In this document: one piece after another, positions 48,901 through 59,193 of the stretch
Layout of the letters: the number at the start of each line of letters is the position of its first letter
How positions within the stretch are numbered: the stretch's first letter is position 1
NCBI GenBank assembly: GCA_023079485.1
Contig: CM041083.1
Coordinates: forward strand, 155,762,552 to 155,826,551
Source: Archilochus colubris
Lineage: Eukaryota > Chordata > Aves > Apodiformes > Trochilidae
Length of the DNA: 64,000 nt
Direction of reading: 5' to 3'
Notes under the pieces: model-generated
Seen by the model: only the letters and a program-made list of their open reading frames with translations
Told to the model about the DNA's origin: nothing
Database searches by the model: none
Made by a program: the position numbers and the translations under genes

Positions 48901-51115
48901 AAATATATATATTCCCTTCTAAAATCATAGATACACTTGCTAGTGGTGATTTATGTGGTAATTTCTAATAAAGTAGAGAATCAAGGAAGTAGAGGAAAGA
49001 AGTAGAAGGAAACCCTCTTAATTAAGAAATAATTACCAAAGTGACCCTGTGTATCATAGAAGCTGATGAACCCAAGGCCACAATCTCTACATACCTACAG
49101 GTTAGGTAACTTTTTACGTTTTGACACGCAGTCATATAGAAAAGCACTGAACTTATTTACTTCTATGTGTCTTATTCCCTTCCTATCCTTATAAACCTGC
49201 CCCTAGACACAGATATACCCTTAAATTAGTTTTATTTGTAAGATTTCCTTATTCTGATAGAGGTGTCCCCAAATAATAAAAAGTCAGCCATACCCATACA
49301 ACACATCTTTATAAAGGTGAAAGTACATCCATATTGGCGATATCTATGGAAGCATATGCTTTTCTGGAACATCATGTAGAAGTTGTACAGAATACCCTAG
49401 AATTTATTAGATGGTATAAAACCCAGATATACATGTAAGAAATGCAACATTCATCTTTTGACTGGAACAGAAAGTCAGGTGTGTTGTTCACATGTAAACT
49501 CTTACATGTAGTCATCTGGATCCTATGTAGCTGGCTCACCTTGTAGTTTCAAGGTGTTACTTAAGTTAGCAGTACACAGGGAACTCATTTACCAAAAAAT
49601 GAAGATGTTAAAGGGATTCAAGTGGGTTTTATAATTTTCAGCAAGTATGAGGACATCTATGTTTATATCAAGTAAGCCTTAGTCACTACATACCTCATCA
49701 TTTACATTATAAACCTTCAATTACATGAAAAGATTTAGAAGAACACTTTTTCTGTCAGGCAAGAGATCTCAGGCTGCTGAAGCTTTTGTGTATCCTTTTA
49801 AGAACCTGCAGTTGTTTATATGAAAAAGAAGAATATTGAATTATTAGAAACACTACTATAGTTCAATGGAACAGTTGCTATGCTACAGTTATCCTTCGGT
49901 ATTGTTTCTTATGTTACCATAACAAGTTGTTCACAATAATACATCCATTGCTATGCTGTGAGTGATAGAATGATTGGACTTTGTTCCATGTGGTATATGC
50001 TAGTAAAAAATATTTTGTGCAGATTTTTTCTTTTGTTATGATTTCTTTTGTTTCATGTGATTGTCTTTAAAAACAAAGGATATTAATGTTATTATTATTC
50101 AGTATATTGAGAATTCTTTATTGAAAATACATGTGAGAAAAAAATTCACCTTGCTGATACCCCACTGTACTGATTTAACAAGCATACTGTACAGTTAAGT
50201 ACAGATTGTTAAGTACATATACAACACTCTATAAACAATAAATCTACATTATCTAATTCCTTCACCTTTTCTCCCTTCTCCTTTCGTCTCCTCTCCCTAC
50301 TCACTCCTTTCTCTGTCAAGAAATAATAGGGGAAATAAAAAACCTATGATATAAGTTTTAGTCATGTTGGCAACCAGCAAATTCGATAACAAATGACTAA
50401 AACTAAAGGGAGACAATGAAACATTTGAACATATTAAAATGAATAGATTTTCAAAAGTTTCCATGATAACTAAGTTTTCTTAATTTAATATATATTTATT
50501 TGTTAGTAAGCTCTATTTTGATAATAAAAGTACCTAACCAAATATATGGACTTAGTATTGTAAAACAAGTATTTCACAGAGACATACTTAGATGTATTAC
50601 CAACTCATATACAGAAAAAAAACCAAACAAACCCTACATGATTTCTTCTAAATGGATCTATAAACAGTCTGGAAGGGTAAGTGATTCTTTGGCTAGGCCA
50701 ACAGGACAAAATCACCTTTTAGAAGAACATCAGAAATGAGATTGTGATGGCATCATATTTTTGCTGACTAAGCCACACTATTTAGAATGCATTTGGTATC
50801 ATTGTCACACATGTCCAACATATATTAAAAGCCACATACTGAATCAAATGCAATTCTAATTCTCGAGTAACACAATCAAAACCATTGTAAAAAAAGGGGT
50901 GTGGCAACCCTGAATTATATAGATGGCTATTGCTTTTAAAGGAGATTTCAATTTCTTGAGACAAAAGCGAGAAGTTGGAAGATTTGCTTAAGTATATAGA
51001 AAGAAGTAAATGATAGCTTAGTTTCTGTTCTTATACTACTTTGTGTAAATACTTAAAATTCTGAGACCCTGAGACAGAACACTGAGTTTATATGGTAAGT
51101 TATATCCATAATGAG
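48901..51115. other. No gene recognised
   Basis: AT-rich, with a pyrimidine-rich block at 50260-50311 followed by a 31-base motif shared with 62341-62371. Nothing else can be named. Confidence 0.5.
50306..50336. repeat. 31-base motif shared with 62341-62371, after a TC-rich tract
   Basis: This stretch (starts CCTTTCTCTG, ends AGGGGAAAT) matches 62341-62371 at 29 of 31 bases. Both copies follow a C/T-rich block. They are therefore likely copies of one repeat whose other parts have diverged or been lost. Confidence 0.75.
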
Positions 51116-51368
51116 AGTTACGGTCTTAAGCTCTGCCAGGGGAGGTTTAGGTTGGATATTAGGAAGAAATTCTTTACAGAGAAGGTGATCAGGCATTGGA
51201 ATGGGCTGCCCAGGAAGGTGGTGGATTCTCTGTCCCTGGAGACTTTTAAAAAGAGACTGATGTGATACTCAGTGCCATGGTCTGGTAACCACAGTGGCAG
51301 TGGATCAAGGGTTGGACTTGATGATTTCAGAGGTCCTTTTCAACCTGGATGATTCTGTGATTCTATGA
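51116..51368 (+). mobile_element. CR1 LINE 3' end, very short
   Basis: It starts at 'ttacggtcttaagctctgcc', followed by 'aggggaggtttaggttggatattagg' (GRFRLDIRK), 'attggaatgggctgcccagg' (NGLPR) and 'ctctgtccctggagacttttaa'. It ends in the octamer tail 'gattctgtgattctatga' at 51368. Only the last 60 or so codons of ORF2 and the UTR are kept. It is close in sequence to the 10.97-kb and 13.7-kb copies. Confidence 0.94.
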
Positions 51369-53602
51369 AGTTTAGAGATCTTGTCCTTAATTTTTCACAC
51401 CAAATGAAGAAGCTAGGTTAGGAGATATTGAAAAAGATCAAGGCCAAAACAGATAGCATCTTTGACACTGTGAAAGCTCTCAGTTATGAAATTGTATTTA
51501 GGAATTATAAAAACATTGATTGAAGAACTTCTGACACCTGCAATACTTTCATTATTGAAGAAATAAACCTTTTAAAACTTTTTAAAGTGGATGATTTTTG
51601 CATGATCTTCATTACCATTTTTTTCCCTCTCTGAACATCCCTGATGGCAAGACTCTGCTAAGAAGAGAAAATAACATCTATCTAGTTTTAGTCTTTCATG
51701 TCAATACGAGTAAACTCTAAACATGTTGTTATCTTAGTATTATATCAATAGGCTTTGTATGTCTACTACAGGAGACATCTATTGAGCACAAATGACAATA
51801 GTAAGTGTTTCTGAGGATTATGTTCTCTAAATGAAGGAAAGAGATGACAAGATACGTTTGTGCATTTATCCTGAAGGCCAAAATCTGTATAAAGATTTTT
51901 TCTCTGTGTTTATTAAAAGGGTGAATGAAAGTGCAGAAGCAAAAAAAGGTTTGCTGGAATGCCTCAATGAAGCAGCTAATCTGTGGTGTTAATGTGATAT
52001 TTTCAGTTATGAGAGATGAAGAAATAGATATAAATTAAGGTCACCTTGTTAAACCTGTTGCTAAAAGCAGGTAAAACTGAGATCAAATCTGTCCTTGTCC
52101 AGTTGAGCTTTAAACATATCCAGGAACAGAAACTGCACAGTCTGTCTTTGCAACACATTCCCTTGTTTCATTATATGCTTTTCTGGAAGAATCATAAAGA
52201 AGAATAATGACATATATACACTAAAACGAATTTTCATATTTCTGCCAGTATTCTTTTGTGAAAAACAAGCGAAGTGAGGGGAGCTATAATTTCATCAGGA
52301 TAAGTGAAATTTATGCATAATTTATTTTTTGCCACTACAAACTGAAGACATCAAGTGGGTATTTCAATCAGAAGTTATCTTATGAAATGAAATACTTAAG
52401 AGTAATTATGCTGTAAATATTACAATATCGAAATGCCATTCTATTAGATGAAAGACTATACTGGAATGCTTGATTTTTAATTTTTTTTTTTTTGTTGTAA
52501 GTAATGGTTTGGTCCATTCATCTTATAATAACAACAACTGATTGTTATATTTTTTTCGGTTTTGTTTGGTTTTGTTTTGTTTTTATTGTGAAATGCAACC
52601 ATTTTTTTCTGTCAAAAAAATGTAGAATTGAGTATTTTACAGTAACAAATAAAGAGAAAGAAAACTAAGCAAGTCATAGTTACTAAACTAAAAGAACCTG
52701 TAAAATACTACTGTACAGTTCCATTTATTGTATTTCATGCATTTTTGCACCACATTTGATTAGTAGATAATTTGAACTATCTTTGCAATCATCTCCACTG
52801 AGTATGCACAAAGGCAAAGAAGGTAAAATAATGGAGTCTCTCATTTAGTCAAGGCATTATATTACCATGTAATCTCAGTATGTTAATTGTGCTGATAGTG
52901 ATATGCAAAACACAGAATTACCATTATAATTTTCCTGTTCTATAAGGCTAAGAAAAATAAATGGCTCTCCTGTCATTATTCCAATCTCACACAAGTAAAG
53001 ACATAAAAATCTGCCCCAGAAGAAAACAAATTATACAGACACACTGCAGCATCAATTACTATTCAGAAGTTTGAAAGGGAGCTTAGCAGGTGGCTACACT
53101 CCTCTCTTTTTTTCTCCTTATAATTTTTTTTCTGCTGTCTTGTCTGTTTAAACTGAAGAGACCACATAATAAGAAGTTTATATTTCACGCATATCCAACA
53201 ATTCACTATGGGACCTTCAAAAATTATGTAGTATTTAAGACTTCTAGGAAGCACTGTAGCATTTAAAGAAGGGGAAACATAGAGTGAATTATCATAGACA
53301 CAGATGTACTAGGAAACCCATTGCAAACAACAATATAGAATCATCAATTCTTAGTTAAATATCCTGGGACCTGGGTGTCCATAGTCTTTGACACAGCAAC
53401 CTGCAATATATGTTTGATTGAAGTTGCTGAAAACTGAAGCAATATGAGAAAAATATTCCTCACATTCATTTTGAAATCTGTAAATTTCATTTCTTGCATG
53501 TGTGAAAACACAAAATAATTGAAAGTTTTATGTTTTATTTATGACCTACTTTTCCTATAAAGAAGTTGACTACCAGTAAGAACAGTAGATAGTATACCAT
53601 GT
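51369..53602. other. No gene recognised; AT-rich DNA
   Basis: A poly-T run (52479-52493) and GTTTT units (52551-52585) are present. No other element is recognised. Confidence 0.5.
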
Positions 53603-53724
53603 TGTAGTGGAACAAAGCAATCAGACGCCTCTGATTACCGAGAAGTGGGTGTGAGCCAGTATCAAATCCACCTGTGCCCAATTAGGGCAGGCCCCCTATT
53701 GAGCATGTGCAAGACCAGGGGGCC

Positions 53725-53733
53725 AATAAAAGG
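53725..53733 (+). promoter_or_regulatory. TATA-like box of the solo LTR
   Basis: AATAAAAGG, preceded by the CCAAT-like GGCCAAT that overlaps it. Its position in the first third of the LTR fits a U3 promoter. Activity is inferred only. Confidence 0.4.
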
Positions 53734-53751
53734 TGAGGCTCACAACCACCA

Positions 53752-53773
53752 ACTAGCTCACTCCTGAGCTAGT
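53752..53773 (+). repeat. Stem-loop near the presumed transcript start of the LTR
   Basis: ACTAGCTCA, loop CTCC, TGAGCTAGT: nine perfect pairs. If the TATA-like box is used, transcription would start close to or inside this hairpin. Confidence 0.7.
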
Positions 53774-53910
53774 CAAGAGAGTGTGCTGGTAGCTCATTGA
53801 GCGGCAGACCAATCTTGCTAGTTCCACTTTGTGGGCAATAGAGCATGGCTCATGAGTCTATATCACGACACCGAGTTAGACCTTGAGGCAATGATCCCTG
53901 AAGAAAGATT

Positions 53911-53994
53911 CGTCTTGCTGCCCGTCTTGCTGCCCGTCTTGCTGCCCGTCTTGCTGCCCGTCTTGCTACCCATCTTGCTACCCATCTTGCTACA
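53911..53994 (+). repeat. Seven 12-bp tandem units at the LTR 3' end
   Basis: Units of CGTCTTGCTGCC run four times, then CGTCTTGCTACC, CATCTTGCTACC and CATCTTGCTACA. The seventh unit ends exactly at the LTR terminus. The graded change suggests expansion from the 5' side of the array. Confidence 0.95.
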
Positions 53995-54000
53995 CCATGT

Positions 54001-54728
54001 ATTATAAAGAGTGGTTAGATACAGATCGTTCCCATATGGTTAAGTTTTTCTGTGCACTATAACTTGACTCTATGACACCGAAATCATATCCAGCATGATG
54101 GTCTGTCATCTGATAACTTACTGAGAACCCTTGAATTAAATCCTGATGTCTGTGAAATAACAAAAAATATTTCCACTGACAACATAAGTGGCAAAATTGG
54201 GTCAGGAAAATTACTAAGTTAAAAGAATAATTTAGAGAAGGTGTTAAATTGTATATTGAAAATGGCTAGTAAAATGAGAGGATAGTTCAATATGAATTAA
54301 AATACAGAGAAATTAGCATCATCTTTGCAGGAAGATTTTTTAAAAATAAAATATACAAAATCAAAAAAGTTCTCTTACAGAGAAGTTACCAAAATTACAC
54401 AGAACCTTGTTGAAGAATTTTCCATAAGTGAGACATTTTTCATTCTTGAGACAACTCTAGTGTTTATTAATATGTGCTCAGAAATTTAATTACTAGATAT
54501 GAGATATTTACCAAATTATCAGTAGACTCTATGTGATTTGAGGTCACTGAGAACTAATGTCACAGATGCTCATAAAATGGAATAGACAGGCACTCCAAAT
54601 GAGATTTATTCTACTCAAAATTTCTTAGCAGCATGACATAATTTAGTTAAGTGCAGGTTTGGATGGCAGGTGGGAGTAAAACCACTGAGATTATAATAAT
54701 TCTGAAGTTTCACAATCACTCCTTAGAA
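54001..54728. other. No gene recognised
   Basis: AT-rich DNA without a named element. Confidence 0.5.
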
Positions 54729-55034
54729 TGTACACTCACCCAAAAATGTACACTCACCTAATCAGGAAAGGGCTCTCAACCTGGAGATGTTATCTTGGAG
54801 TCCCAGAGTTCAGACCCACTGATCCAAGGGAGGACTGACCCAATTTTTCCTCTGGTGGGACAGCATTTATACCCTAACAGTTCTTAATGTCTGGGCGCCC
54901 TACCTTCCAGTGATTGTTTGTCTGACAACAGTCACAATAAGGGTGCAAAAAGCAGGCAAAGCACACGAAAGTCAGAAAGCCCAGGTCTTTATCAGGGTGG
55001 GGACACCCACTGCACAGTCCACCCCATGACCACA
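54729..55034 (-). mobile_element. Probable ERV LTR (3' LTR of a decayed provirus)
   Basis: On the minus strand it starts TGTGGTCATGGGGTGG at 55034, has 'accctgataaagacctggg' and 'tgggctttctgac', a TATAAA box near 54873 ('gttagggtataaatgctg'), and ends in a twice-repeated 'ggtgagtgtaca' at 54729-54759. Similar text in the same direction recurs at 55490-55665. No matching target duplication was found. Confidence 0.5.
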
Positions 55035-55201
55035 GTCATGATTCGAATTGTTTCTTGAGAGTACTGGTACAGTCAGATCTTGCCTTCAAAGAAAAAAGAG
55101 ACCATGTTCTTGGTGAGCTTTAGTGTTCACTGTGGAGCATCAGCCCTCAGTTATTCTAATATCTAATATGCAAACAAATTTTAAGGGAGTATATTCTATT
55201 C

Positions 55202-55375
55202 TTACACATATTTTGCTACCACATGCCTAATGCAACTTATGATAATAAAAATTGCAGCACTCATAACTACAATCATTATTAAATACTGGAGAAAGGTGTT
55301 CAGCCAGTCTGGCAAACAGAATTCAAACATACCTAAAACCTGCTCCAAGCAGTTAGTCTTCAAGTGCAAGAACAA
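55202..55375 (-). pseudogene. Possible retroviral env transmembrane tail
   Basis: A 57-codon minus-strand reading ends in TAA at 55202-55204. About 25 residues before the hydrophobic part it has a cysteine followed by an acidic and polar stretch. It then has a tryptophan (in PDWLNTF), a run of about 20 almost wholly hydrophobic residues, and a short tail with a cysteine and basic residues (SCIRH). This is the layout of an Env membrane anchor, and it sits just upstream, in the same direction, of the probable 3' LTR, where env ends. There is no longer env frame; upstream codons are interrupted by stops. A chance hydrophobic frame is possible. Confidence 0.35.
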
Positions 55376-55489
55376 TCACCTATAAGTCTCTATCCACTTT
55401 CTTCATTTTGGTTATCTAGTCCTGAAAATGGCATTGACGTATTTGGAATGTTGACTCAGCACATACAGCCAGAGATGGCCATGTCAACT

Positions 55490-55665
55490 CTTATTGGATA
55501 AGGGCTGCATTTTTCAGTGACTGTGTGCCTGATGATAGTCACAGTAAAAACCAAACAAACAAAAAGCAGGGAAAGTGAATGAAAGTAAGAGCATGAAAGA
55601 ATCAAGTTTCAATGCTCAGAAAGCCAATGTCTTTGTCAGCATGTTTGTACTTGACACAGAAGCAT
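55490..55665 (-). mobile_element. Diverged second copy of the 54.9-kb LTR sequence
   Basis: The minus-strand text 'gctgacaaagacattggctttctgag', 'ccctgctttttg' and 'actgtgactatcatcaggcacacagtcactg' lines up with the LTR at 55000-54890. It could be the remains of the 5' LTR of the same provirus after a large internal deletion, or an independent fragment. Confidence 0.4.
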
Positions 55666-56089
55666 GTACATAGGATTTCTCATACCTAACTACACAAGAG
55701 TTAAGAAAAAATAACACGTAAGTGTTATATTTTACTATATATCACATCTCTGTTGTATTGTAATTGCTAGTAAAAAACCTTGTACACAGTCTTTCCAGTG
55801 GAAGTCCAGTGGTCACACGTGTTGTTAGAATATTTTCTGCTAAATTTTACAAAACTCTGCAAAGATCATTTGAAATATCAGGTAAGATTTTCTATTTGGA
55901 TTTATAGTGCATAGCTGACAAACACTCCTGGAGAAACAATAAGTGTCTGGTGTATATTTTGGGCTTGCCTTCATCTCTCACATAATTAAAAACATCTTTA
56001 ATGAATATGTCTGAGAAGCATTTAAGTTCTTAACAGCAAAGTTTTGAAAATATGAAACAATTCCTGAACAGAAAAAAATGTCTACTGAA
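55666..56089. other. No gene recognised
   Basis: AT-rich DNA. It may include the edge of the dispersed repeat that follows. Confidence 0.5.
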
Positions 56090-56991
56090 AATACCAAATG
56101 GGAAATAGTCTGTCAGCCTGGAAGATGTGAGCCTGGGAACTAATTCTGGAAGCCAGAAACAGCCTTTAAAATTTCAGCTGGCATCTCTGAAGAACAGCTG
56201 GGTAACTAGAAACCAGAGATGTTGTGAGATAACACTGATAAAACCATGCTTAAAACCAAGAAAATTTAATGGCAATTTATAATTTGGAAAAGTGGAAATA
56301 GTTCAAGAAAAGGAAATTGGTCTTAAATGATGCAAAAAAATAATCTTCTCTTGGCAGTTACAGGTAAAAAGTAGAAATTATCAGTATGTATTGGCTGTTC
56401 AATGTGCTGGTGTTCTAAAATCTCATGTCTCTGTGAAATAAAAAGCGTGTAATTTTTACCCAAAATGTAGTCTCTCTATCTCTGAGAACTTCCCATGCTG
56501 TGTGTACTTTTCATTTCCTAAACAAGTTGAATTCTCCACATGAACTTTCTGTGAGATCTTGGACCCTCACTGGGCACAGTAGGCTGACTCCAGATTGTTT
56601 GACACACATGGTATTTGAAGTGAGACCCTGTCTGACATTTTTCTGTGGTCTTGCTGGGACCACTTTTGGGTTTGATTCATTGCAGTTTCCCATCTCGAAT
56701 AGTTAAGCTCCTCTCTGGTTTTGGTTCTCTCTCTGCTTTGAGATGGTTTTGTCCCTTCTGAAATCTGTGTAATTTTCTTGATACGAGTAGTATTTTTAGA
56801 TATACAAGTAAACTCTTGTATCTGCTGCTATATTGTTGATAAATTGCTTCACTAACAATGTTTACAGTAATGTATAATGGTATATAATCTATTTGGTTGT
56901 TACCATCATTGAATGCTTCTATGTTTACTGATATCTGTTTTTATTGACTGCTGCTAAACTAATAATTGATGCTATGTTACCAATTGCTGAT
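56090..56991 (+). repeat. Unclassified dispersed repeat, copy 2 (segments A-B-C contiguous)
   Basis: Segments A (56090-56290), B (56480-56795) and C (56796-56991) match the three parts of copy 1 at 46.8-48.9 kb in the same order and orientation. B and C are directly joined here, showing the arrangement before the CR1 insertion in copy 1. An AATAAA lies in the spacer at about 56438. Several regions of loose similarity, no protein-coding frame in common, and no identified family. Confidence 0.75.
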
Positions 56992-57080
56992 AATCATAGA
57001 ATCACAGAATATCCTGGCTTGGAAGGGATCTTAAAAATTCTGTCATGGCCTATTCTCATTCCTGTCCCTGGACTGCAAAA
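56992..57080 (-). mobile_element. CR1 LINE, 3'-UTR tail only
   Basis: 'aatcatagaatcacagaatatcctggcttggaagggatcttaaa' is the minus-strand CR1 tail and UTR. Similarity fades by 57080. It abuts the end of dispersed repeat copy 2. Confidence 0.85.
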
Positions 57081-57688
57081 TATGATCAGAAGCATTATGT
57101 TTTTTACTCAGTAATGAGCAAAACCACCTGAAAGTGCAGGCCATTTTCTGATCAGGAATTACATATCTGGCTTCAGAATCCTTTAGAAGCTATCAGAATC
57201 TGGTCACTAGTTTTACTGAAAACATCAATCTCGATTTAAGAAAAACAAAAAACCCGTCCAAACAAACAAACAAAAACAACCCAGCCAAACCAAACCAAAC
57301 AAACTAAAACAAAACTAAAATAAAAACAATCGAAAAAACAATAAAAATGAAACCAAAGAATGGAGAAGGAGTTCAAAACATAAAAAAGCAGGGGGGGTGT
57401 GAAGACTTGAAATTTATTTTATTTTTTTAAATGTACTTCACAGTATTTTACCTTAAATATGCTCAGTACTCAGTTACAGTGAGAGACAGCTGTGCCATTG
57501 CATCCTGATGCAATTTTCACTAACATTTATCATACATGAAGCTCTGGATTTCCTTTACACTACAGGTTCACAGCTGTGTTAACTTTACTCAGAGATTGGT
57601 CACCCGACTATATTGTGCTAAAGGGAAGTCTAATGCTTTTCTACTTCCCTTACGCTTTGTATTCCTCCTGCAAGAGTTATTGCAGCCT
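57081..57688. other. No gene recognised; includes a CAAA-rich tract
   Basis: An A/C-rich tract lies at 57238-57350 and short homopolymers follow it. The 72-codon frame at 57536-57754 runs into a CR1 tail and shows no motif. Confidence 0.5.
57238..57350. repeat. A-rich (CAAA/CCAAA)n low-complexity tract
   Basis: About 110 bases made mainly of CAAA, CCAAA and TAAAA units, with no extended G or T run. Confidence 0.85.
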
Positions 57689-57738
57689 ATAGAATATGCC
57701 AAGTTGGAAACGACCCATCAGGATGGTCAAGTCCAAAT
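57689..57738 (-). mobile_element. CR1 LINE tail fragment
   Basis: 'agaatatgccaagttggaaacgacccatcaggatggtcaagtccaa' resembles the last 50 bases of another CR1 subfamily. It is too short for more. Confidence 0.65.
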
Positions 57739-58065
57739 ATATATGTATGTATAATTGGTCAAAGCAACACATGTCAACTGTTAGTTGTTTATATAGATGA
57801 TTGAGGAAAGGATTTTTTAGTGTGTCTCAGCATGTGTTTGTCTGGACCTAGTAAACTAGGCATAATTTCAGAATATTGAAGTCTCTCTGAACCTCCTAAC
57901 ACCAGTGGGAGTACAAGCCTGTAACCTCCTGATTAACTCATGGTGACTGAATGTGGCTGTCATCTTCAGAGAAGCTCTACAAACTTTCTTCAAAGATGAA
58001 GCTGTGATGAATGCTTGTTCAGTTGTGTGTTTGTTAAATTCTGAGGATTCAGTCCTCCCCTTTTG
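57739..58065. other. No gene recognised
   Basis: No named element. Confidence 0.5.
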
Positions 58066-58668
58066 TACTAGTGGTGGCTGGGATAGTTAATTGCCTGCAG
58101 AATAGCTTGTATGGTGTTATGTTTGAACTTGTAACCAAAACAGTGTTGCTAACACTGTATAGATATTTAGCTATTGCTTAAGAACAATGTTTTAGTTATT
58201 GCTGAGCCGTGCTTACAAAGCCTCAAGACCTTTTTTTGTTTCTCACACCTCCCCACCAGTGGGTAGACTGAAGGTGCACAAGAATCTGGAATGGGAAACA
58301 GCTGACCAAAGGGATATCCCATACCATATGAGATCATACTCACCAATATAAAGCTAGGGATAGAAGAAAAATAAAGGGAGGGACATTTGAAGTGAAGGTG
58401 CTTGTCTTTCCAAACAATTTTTACATGTGATAAAGCCCTCTTTTCCTAGACATGGCTCTATGTTGATGTGAAGTAGTGAATTAATTCCTTGTTTTGTTTT
58501 GCTTAAGCACACAGCTTTTGTTTACCTATTGAACTGTGTTTATCTCATTCCATGAGTTTATTTCACTTTTACACTTTGAGTGCTTGCCCCCATTCCACTT
58601 GAAGAAGCAAACAAGTGGCTGTGTGGTGCTAAGCTTCCAACTGGTGTCAAACCACAAAAACTGTCATT
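58066..58668 (+). mobile_element. Solo ERVL-like LTR
   Basis: Blocks in family order: 'ggtggctgggatagttaattg', 'ggtgttatgtttgaacttgtaaccaaaacagtgttgc', 'agttattgctgagccgtgcttac', 'gctgaccaaagggatatccc', 'accatatgagatcatactcaccaatataaagc', 'gattgaactgtgtttatctcattcca' (diverged) and 'gctgtgtggtgctaagcttcc'. It ends 'gtcaaaccacaaaa'. A deletion affects the 'gaacacctgcctgcc' part. Plus strand; no provirus. Confidence 0.87.
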
Positions 58669-59049
58669 TTATTCCTTTGAGATCCTAATGTTTCAATGAT
58701 ACATTTAAAAGTACGTGGACTGAGCCCTTATTTTATTCCATAGATTATAACTGAATCATTCATGTGGTAAATATTCCATGTGTCTTCCCTTAAGAGAAGC
58801 ACTTGTTCTTGTAAACAGGAAAATAGCTGTAGGGGCAGTTTTAGCATTCCTAAATCACATGTAGACTATTAGCAATGAAATTGTCATCCTGAGGCTTTGC
58901 ACATTGATTCTTCATTGTTGTTAAATCTTTACTTGCTGGAAAAATCATTGAACCTCTCAAATAAAGTTGTTTTTTCTTTACCATCAGAGCTTCTGAAAAA
59001 GAAACTTAATCTACTTCAATACTGCAGTACTACTTAAGTTGAAAACTCA
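58669..59049. other. Spacer between two ERVL-like LTR pieces; no gene
   Basis: AT-rich DNA without a named element. Confidence 0.5.
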
Positions 59050-59193
59050 GATAATTGATTTACCTATTGAACTGTCTTTAACTTATCCCATGAGCATTCT
59101 CTCTCATTCTTTTGATTCTCTCCCCTATTACACTGGGGGAAAGTGAGTAAGAAGCTGTGGGGGGCTTAGTTGCCAGCTGGGGTTAAAACATGA
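59050..59193 (+). mobile_element. ERVL-like LTR, 3' quarter only
   Basis: 'gatttacctattgaactgtctttaacttatcccatgagc' then 'cactgggggaaagtgagtaagaagctgtg' and the end 'cttagttgccagctggggttaaaacatgaca'. It is a second, separate copy in the same orientation, truncated at its 5' side. Confidence 0.88.

Larger units (their letters stand above)
53603..53994 (+). mobile_element. 392-bp solo LTR with 6-bp target duplication
   Basis: The element starts TGTAGTGGAAC and ends TTGCTACA, so it has TG...CA ends. It is flanked by perfect CCATGT duplications (53597-53602 and 53995-54000). Six-base duplications are usual for class II (ERVK/alpharetrovirus-like) integrations. It is GC-richer than its surroundings. 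A TATA-like AATAAAAGG lies at 53725-53733. A 9-bp perfect stem-loop (53752-53773) follows about 20 bases on. The last 84 bases are seven 12-bp units. No coding remains. The perfect duplication suggests a fairly recent insertion. Confidence 0.85.

Noticed and set aside
53911..53994. CRISPR-like array
   Set aside because: The 12-bp units are directly tandem without spacers, in an animal-type genome and inside an LTR.
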